A program made the position numbers and the translations under genes. Below, piece after piece: positions 58,024 through 64,000 of a DNA stretch of 64,000 bases. How positions within the stretch are numbered: the stretch's first letter is position 1; every line of letters begins with the position of its first letter. This DNA is from Acanthococcus lagerstroemiae (Eukaryota; Arthropoda; Insecta; Hemiptera; Eriococcidae): contig CM063109.1 of NCBI GenBank assembly GCA_031841125.1, forward strand, positions 68,454,914 to 68,518,913. The letters run 5' to 3'. The notes below the pieces were generated by a model that was not told the DNA's origin, made no database searches, and worked only from the letters and a program-made list of their open reading frames with translations.

Positions 58024-59939
58024 TGTATGCATAAATTTTCTGGGACCAAACGTAATCTTTCGAAGTGTACTTGCTGTATTATACGATTTGCCCTACAATG
58101 AGATACCGGTGGTTAATTCGGTTATTTTTCGTCACCGTTCGTTGACGTTTAACTGCCCCCGTATATGTATTTCTTCCCACATTCCAACTGCTCAAGCTAC
58201 TCGTACACCACCCAGGAGCTGTAAAAATCACTCAAAATTCTGCACAACATCGCGGTCGTGCGCTCTGGTTAATGTGGCGCGAAGAAACATACACGTTGTT
58301 CGCGGTTCATCGAACACGATTTAACAGCTGCCCGCGCAAAACACGTTCTTCACTGTCAGTTAATGCCGCCGAAAAAACAGATACAGTTTATAGTTTCTAG
58401 TGGATGGAAAGAAAAAGAAGTAGAAAAAAAAAGCAAGTCGTTAAATGCAAATCAAAATACAATTACAGCGACAATGATCTTTCGAGCCGTCTAATCATCT
58501 TAAATCGTTTCACAAGTTGAAAGCACTAGATGGTGTCTGATCTTCCGGAATGTCTGACGTAGGCGAAGTCTCCGTATATGGCTGCCGGAATTTCTACAGA
58601 AAAATTCGCATGTTCAAGGACGACCATTTACGAATGTTTACTCGGTGCTAAAAAATGTTAATAGATTTAACAGAGCGTTTGAGAAGTCGAACCATTAAGA
58701 CAATAAGTCAACAAGCAGCTTAATTTTGACTTCCAGGAAAATACTAATATCGGTTCGGTATAACAGTTTGTAGGGACGTGTGGAGACAAACTCCTCAAAA
58801 ATTAAATTATTTTCCGAAAGCGAAAATTTATACCAGAAGAATTACCTATGGCGTGATTCACTTGATAGATTTTAAAATGACCATGCGTAGACTCAACAGT
58901 GGGAGGGGGTAAAGAAGGGATAAAATAAAGAAGGAGAAAAGTACCTCTAGGAAGAAGCTAGACCTAGTATTTTAAGAAAAAAAATCGCGTCTTCATGTCT
59001 TGTGCTTTATGTTGTGCATTCCTGGCAAATCACCGGAGAAGGGGGAAAATGGTTCTGATACACCCCCCCCCCCCTCGGTTGGTTCTCATTCACGCGACAC
59101 ATCTTCTTAATGGAATGAGAAATACTTTAAATAACTTTTTATAATTTATGAAACATTTTACGGCGAAAAATTACGCATTGTACATGCATTTTTCCATAAG
59201 TGACTTTGAGGCTCTTTGATCACCTTTCTATTTTTTTCTTCGAAATTTTCCAAAATGTATATTTTTATCTGACAGAGCACAGATTCCGGGAGTGGCACCT
59301 TTAAAAAGTTGAATTTTTTCTTGGTTACATCCTCTAATGGTACATGCGCCATCTAGCGTTGATCCGATAAAATGAGTGTTGGTTCCCAAAAAACAAATTC
59401 ATTAAAAAAGACAGGCATGTGTCTTAGTAATAAACTAACACTTGAATAGGCATATACAATCTGTTTTGCGCGCACGTTCGGATTTTTCTAATTTTAAAAA
59501 TTAAAAAAAAAGAAGAAAAAATTGATACTGAAAAAAGTGACTACCTTCCCATCCGGCAAATGGGTAATTCTCAGAAAAAATCCATATTTGATGGCTTGAA
59601 TTTTCAAAAAAAAAAAAAGTATTCAAGTGTTTGTAGCTAGATTATTAGTTCATGTATTCTAGATATCAATTTTAACATTTGGCTGAAGTCATCCTCACGA
59701 CAGGAGGGAGCAGTGTTGTCAAAATTCTACGTTCACGGCCTTCTTGGGTTGTGGTTAACAGTAAAGGACCACGGGCTAGAAATTCGTGATCATCACAATT
59801 CCCACTCGCCTCTACCTTGGAAAACGGATTGCAGATCAAAACCTAGGAAAAAATATTGATACTCGAATTTTCACATCAGGAAAACGATTATCGAGAAATT
59901 TTTATGTTTTAGTATATCTAATACTAAACTTGACTTCAA
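58024..59939. other. Non-coding DNA, partly unique
   Basis: 58.05-58.75 kb has some CpG and no visible repeats; the plus frame 58088-58324 shows no domain. A run of C lies at 59066-59075. From 58.8 kb it is AT-rich with nothing recognised. Confidence 0.35.
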
Positions 59940-60540
59940 GTTTGGGGAGGGGGGGGGGAGAAGGAAAATTTGCCGACAAATATTTTTTGAAAACTGAAAA
60001 TTCGCCGACAAAATTTTTTAAATATTTGAAAATTCGCCGATTCTTTAATTATAATATTCCTTAATTGGAAAAAATAAAATAAAACAGAAGCAAAATATGG
60101 GCCCGGGGACTAATTTTTAAAAACGTCCTCGTACACTCAGAAAAAAGTCTGCCTTTTTTCTACTCTTTATTTTTCTTCCTTCCTTCGTTCCTCTTTTTAC
60201 CTGAAGCGCATTTTTTATAGTGAGCCGCTTGAGACATTCCCCTTTCTCGGTCCTTGAGCAAACATACACCATCCGAGGGGTTTCCTGGATTCATTCACTA
60301 TATACTACGATAAAAAGACTATTTTGACCCATCAAGACCTCCTCCTCCAACTTATGTAAAACTTTTAGGACTATTTTAGACTTCTCTGAAACTTCAAGGA
60401 TCTTCCGAATTTGTTCAAGATTTTTCAGGCTCCATTAAAACATTTTACCTTAGAAAATGAAAAATTCAAATGAACAGTTTCAAAATTTGCCGACAGTCAA
60501 ATTATTGGGGGTGTTTCATCCCCCCCATAATTTCGTCCCT
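59940..60540 (+). repeat. Dispersed element with 'gccgacaaa' motifs, copy A
   Basis: 'aaaatttgccgacaaatattttttgaaaactgaaaattcgccgacaaaa' at 59975-60020, and its right part 'gaacagtttcaaaatttgccgacagtcaaattattggggg' at 60470-60510, ending 'ataatttcgtccctg'. About 370 bp between them (60070-60440) is foreign and includes a piece of the 'agactcttc' repeat. Confidence 0.65.
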
Positions 60541-60991
60541 GCAAATACAAATTGGAAACTTATCCCCCAAGCACTCACATTTGCGCACATAATCATACCC
60601 TAGTCTGGAAGGGTAAACTGGAAGGATACTAGGAATACTTGAGAGGAACACAGAACTTCCTTTACACATTAAGGTGGTTATTATTTACTCCTTGATCTTT
60701 TTTTTTTCTGAATTTCCTCTGATTCGTCTCCTAAACTAGTCTTAATGAAATCAATCAAAGGAAAACAAAAAAAAAAACCTACAAAGTTTCAGGTCGATCG
60801 GATTTAGGGGAATCCGTGCCACAAGCTCCCTTTCGTTCTTATGCAGTTTAGACTTTTGTTCAAGACTAAATTTCCCTCATATATTCACCAGGACCAAAGC
60901 ACGTAAATTAAATAATAGAACATTTGTTATCGGATTCAGCTTGTGACATTGGAAAATAAGTCTTTTGCTTTCAACTTTTAGATTTTAATAA

Positions 60992-61181
60992 CAGGGCCGT
61001 ATTTAGGCGATGGTGAGATGGGCGCCCGCCAACAGCGCAGCTACCGGGGAGGGAGGCGCAAAATCAGCCATGATACATAAGGTTTTTTTTTTAAGATTAG
61101 TGCATTTTCGGACCCATCGGTGTGGGGGCACGCAAATTTCAAGTACCGCCAAGGGCGCGACCATACCTAGATACGGCCCAG
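60992..61181. mobile_element. hAT-type MITE, 190 bp, with 8-bp target duplication
   Basis: Left end CAGGGCCGTATTTAGGC, right end CCTAGATACGGCCCAG. TTTAATAA is duplicated exactly at 60984-60991 and 61182-61189. 'gggcgcccgcc' and 'ccgccaagggcgcg' lie near the ends. Confidence 0.9.
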
Positions 61182-61439
61182 TTTAATAAAATGTTCAATT
61201 TTCTGAAATTTTGGGCTTTAGGTCAAACAGAATCTAGTAAAACCAGAATAGTCATTGAAATTCTAAATTCAACGTTTACTACCGACTTTCAGAATTTCGA
61301 AATATCTTCCGCATCTCAGCTTTACTTCAACCTTTCAGATAACGTTCCATACTCAGCGTGAAACCTTCGGCTTTCAACTGACTAGTCTGTGACAGGAGCT
61401 CAGGGTACTCCATTTTCAGAAACGGAATTTGACTTTCAG

Positions 61440-61700
61440 TTTAGAGAGTGAAGAAGAAAAAATTGCTGACAAGTATTTTTTGAAAACTACAAATTCGCCG
61501 ACAAAATCTTTTAAAAATTAGAAATCTGCCGATTTTCTAATCGAAATATTTTTTAATTAAAAAAAAATAAATAAATAAATAAATGAACAAACAAACAAAC
61601 AAAAAATTGAAAAATTAAAATGAACGGTTTCAAAATTTGCCGACTGCCAAATTATTGTGGGGGGGGGGGTCAAACCCCACACTCCCATATAGTTTCGCCC
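61440..61700 (+). repeat. Dispersed element with 'gccgacaaa' motifs, copy B
   Basis: Same order as copy A without its insertion: 'acaagtattttttgaaaactacaaattcgccgacaaaat' then 'gaacggtttcaaaatttgccgactgccaaattattg' and an end 'tagtttcgccccag'. Contains a (aaat)n/(aaac)n microsatellite at 61563-61602 and a G run near 61660. Confidence 0.65.
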
Positions 61701-61899
61701 CAGGTCACACCGGCCAAGAGATAATAAGCCATGACCCAGGAAGTAAAAAATCGTAAATATGTCAATTCTCACAAAATAGTGCTATGATAATGGCAATACT
61801 AGACGTGCAGCTATGCAGCCATTCAGCAATATGAAAGTATGAAAATCAGTGTGCTTGCAGAAGCAAATAGAAATGACCACTGCCCAAGAACTAAACCCA

Positions 61900-63780
61900 G
61901 TTACCAAACTTTGTATTTCTCTGGAGGTGCCATGGTACGCATTTGTTTACTAACAGGAACAGATAGAGGATAATACTTCGTAGTACGGGGGGAAAATTAT
62001 CATATATTCGATATTCGATGTAATGCCGCACGCAATATCTGAATTGTGGACTTTTCCTGAGAATTAGCCAAATATTACATGCGAGGCCTTTTGTAGTACA
62101 AAAAGATAGAAGGCACAAGCGAGGAGTGGAGCTCAAACCTCCCCTTCCTAGTATCACAATTTTCGAATTTTATTGCACGAACATCAAGACGAAAAATTAT
62201 AATCAGTTTTCCGAACTTAGATGATAGCACCAACGAGAATTTTGCATTTTCAGCTTGTGCTTCGCGGGACGAATTTTCTTGGAATGTGACATCGATACCA
62301 TAGGCCGAATGATATTTCCAACGGGTCTTATTTCCTACCCAGTAGGTATTTCTGGTTCTAAAATATTTATTCGTCCTTCGGATTGCCGTACCACTCGCGA
62401 ATTCTGACATTCCGACCAAATGATGCTCAATCATAAGAAGTTCTCGTACAGTCGAATCCTAGGAGCGGACATGAGCCACAGGCCACAGGCCCTCTAATTG
62501 CTTCCGCAGTGTCCGCCGACCGCCAAATCGCGTAAATACGAGAGGTAAATATTGTCAGCAGCTATTATCGTCCATTTGGCCGGTATCAGTATTCCGATTC
62601 CGAATACCAGCAATCCCGTTTACACACATTCCGCAAAACCGGTTCCATTCGTATTACTTAACCGCATCGAGCATCCAGTACTCTCGTCCGCGTCCGCGGA
62701 CCGCGCCGTCCACCGCGTATCCGCAACCTCCTCGTGTCATGCGAAACTCCACAACTCCATGTTGCAGACCGCCCGATCGCATTTTCGTGCCAGGGTTCGT
62801 GATTCAAATCCGACGTTACCGAATTTTATCCCCATTGTCAGGCTACCCATTCATCGATTCGCGGTAACAATGGCTCGCCCAAGTATATTATTTGCATGAA
62901 ATTAGAGTGTTGGTAATTTTCGTAGGTATACGATGTCTTAACTAATCCGTAGCTGGTTTCGAAAGATATTCGGTATGACTCCACGAAGGCCCGGCTGGCT
63001 TGTCCGTATTCAAGGGCACACGCCTCCAAAACACGGCACCGTCCATTGTGGAAACCGAGTATGAACATAAAAGAGCGACTATTTCGTGTGCAGCGGCAGC
63101 TCACAACGGTGTCTGTTATTCCATACAACTAATTTACTGACCACAATAACGAGTCGAACACGTTCGGATTAAATTAAATTTCAAGTATCAACGAACTTCG
63201 TTGATCGACTTTCAGATAATTGAAAAGAAAATCATCTTGATCGAACTGCAAGAGTACCCAAAGATGACGAGCTCGAAAGAGGATGGCCCAAGAAATGAAC
63301 AACTTGGAAGAAGACGGGCCCGACAAACCACTTCGTATTAAGGAATCAAGGAGGTCAGTGTTTCCCCTTCCGGTGGAGATGTTCTCCAGAAACGATCCCA
63401 GGCATAGCGAGCATCGCTCCTGGGTTGGGGATGTGACTGAAGCGGGCTCTGGTGGGCAAAAAATTCGCGACGCCATTGGAGAGGAATGAGTGCTGCGGAC
63501 TCTTAACGTCTTTACGGTAGCGTAAGATGTATCCTAGAATCAATCTCTCTGTAGATCAAAAATATAATATCTGCCTCTGCCACCATGGGAAATAAGGCCA
63601 GGCAGGTTGCCTACCTCACAACCCCAAAAATTTACAGGGGCAGACTATCATCTCCTTCACCACTGATAAGAGATAAAGATGAACACGAGACATAATATCT
63701 ATGTATTGCTGATAAGATATACAGCATTAGTCGGTTTTCCTGCCGCCATAGAAAAACTAGTTTCTTCGAGAAATTAGGTG
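61900..63780. other. CpG-richer, mostly unique DNA with unassigned open frames
   Basis: 62.45-62.9 kb has dense CpG and a 115-codon plus frame (62552-62899) without a recognised domain; promoter-like DNA is an alternative reading. 63.17-63.49 kb is open in several frames on both strands (plus: GPDKPLRIKESRRS and RSWVGDVTEAGSGGQ), again without a known domain. No splice structure could be supported. Confidence 0.35.
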
Positions 63781-63799
63781 CATGTTGATTCCACAGGCG

Positions 63800-63995
63800 A
63801 GCGGTCTCTTTGACAAGAATTTCGTGGAAATTATTCGGGGAAAACTCCGATGGCTTTTAAAAAATTTTATCAAGAATCTTCAGGAAAAATTTCCTAAATC
63901 TCTGAAGAATTTCATCGGAAATTTTCTCGGAAAAAAGTCCAGTGTTTTCCAAAGAATGTCTTCGAAAATCTTCGGGAAAATTTTCCGATAATTTT
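63800..63995 (+). repeat. Low-complexity 'gaaaattttc' repeat
   Basis: Repeated words gaaaattt, tcttcagg, atttcctaaa and ttttcggaa; many are near-palindromes of each other. The translated Lys/Phe/Asn-rich frame is a by-product. Confidence 0.5.
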
Positions 63996-64000
63996 TAACG

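Noticed and set aside
62790..62815. B-box-like 'gattcaaatcc' as a tRNA or SINE
   Set aside because: No A box or foldable tRNA cloverleaf nearby.
62552..62899. 115-codon plus ORF as a gene
   Set aside because: No domain, no splice signals; open frames are common in such CpG-rich DNA.
63174..63489. ORFs on both strands near the right edge
   Set aside because: Several frames are open at once on both strands and none resembles a known family.

Overview
The window is nuclear DNA of a eukaryote with small GT-AG exons separated by long AT-rich introns. It is almost certainly an arthropod and probably an insect; a hemipteran would fit, but that is a guess from the style of the repeats. Coding sequence is sparse. 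No prokaryotic operons, rRNA, tRNA or CRISPR arrays were seen.

Left part (1 to about 26 kb): one gene on the minus strand can be rebuilt exon by exon, with matching splice phases at every junction. Read right to left, its coding exons are 16113-15869, 10269-10084, 6161-5945, 3143-2947, 2872-2617, 2502-2400 and 1271-1036. Together they give about 480 residues of an ABCG half-transporter: a roughly 367-residue serine-, histidine- and methionine-rich N-terminal extension, then the start of the nucleotide-binding domain. The domain has a degenerate Walker A, which points to the ABCG8 (sterolin-2) side of the ABCG5/ABCG8 pair. The rest of the ATPase domain and all membrane segments lie beyond the left edge. 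A non-coding first exon is suggested at about 20.7 kb. A possible alternative first coding exon lies at 25.5 kb. On the opposite strand, inside the next intron of this gene, lies the last exon of a RING-CH (MARCH-type) membrane ubiquitin ligase. Its stop codon overlaps the end of the ABCG exon by 4 bp.

Middle and right part (26-64 kb): mostly intron or intergenic DNA. It holds a few isolated exon-like open stretches of unknown identity (33.3, 34.9, 39.8 and 53.6 kb) and many decayed transposons. These include hAT-type MITEs, several with exact 8-bp target duplications, a mariner remnant with both ends, a pogo/Tigger-like element, a piggyBac-like element, a Helitron-like element with one further Helitron 3' end, and three LINE fragments. 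There are also at least four families of diverged dispersed or tandem repeats. The most striking has a unit containing 'ttcagcgaccttgaaaa' followed by 'catattgtatttt'. It recurs across the window, and two different MITEs have inserted in a single copy at 40.8-41.6 kb.
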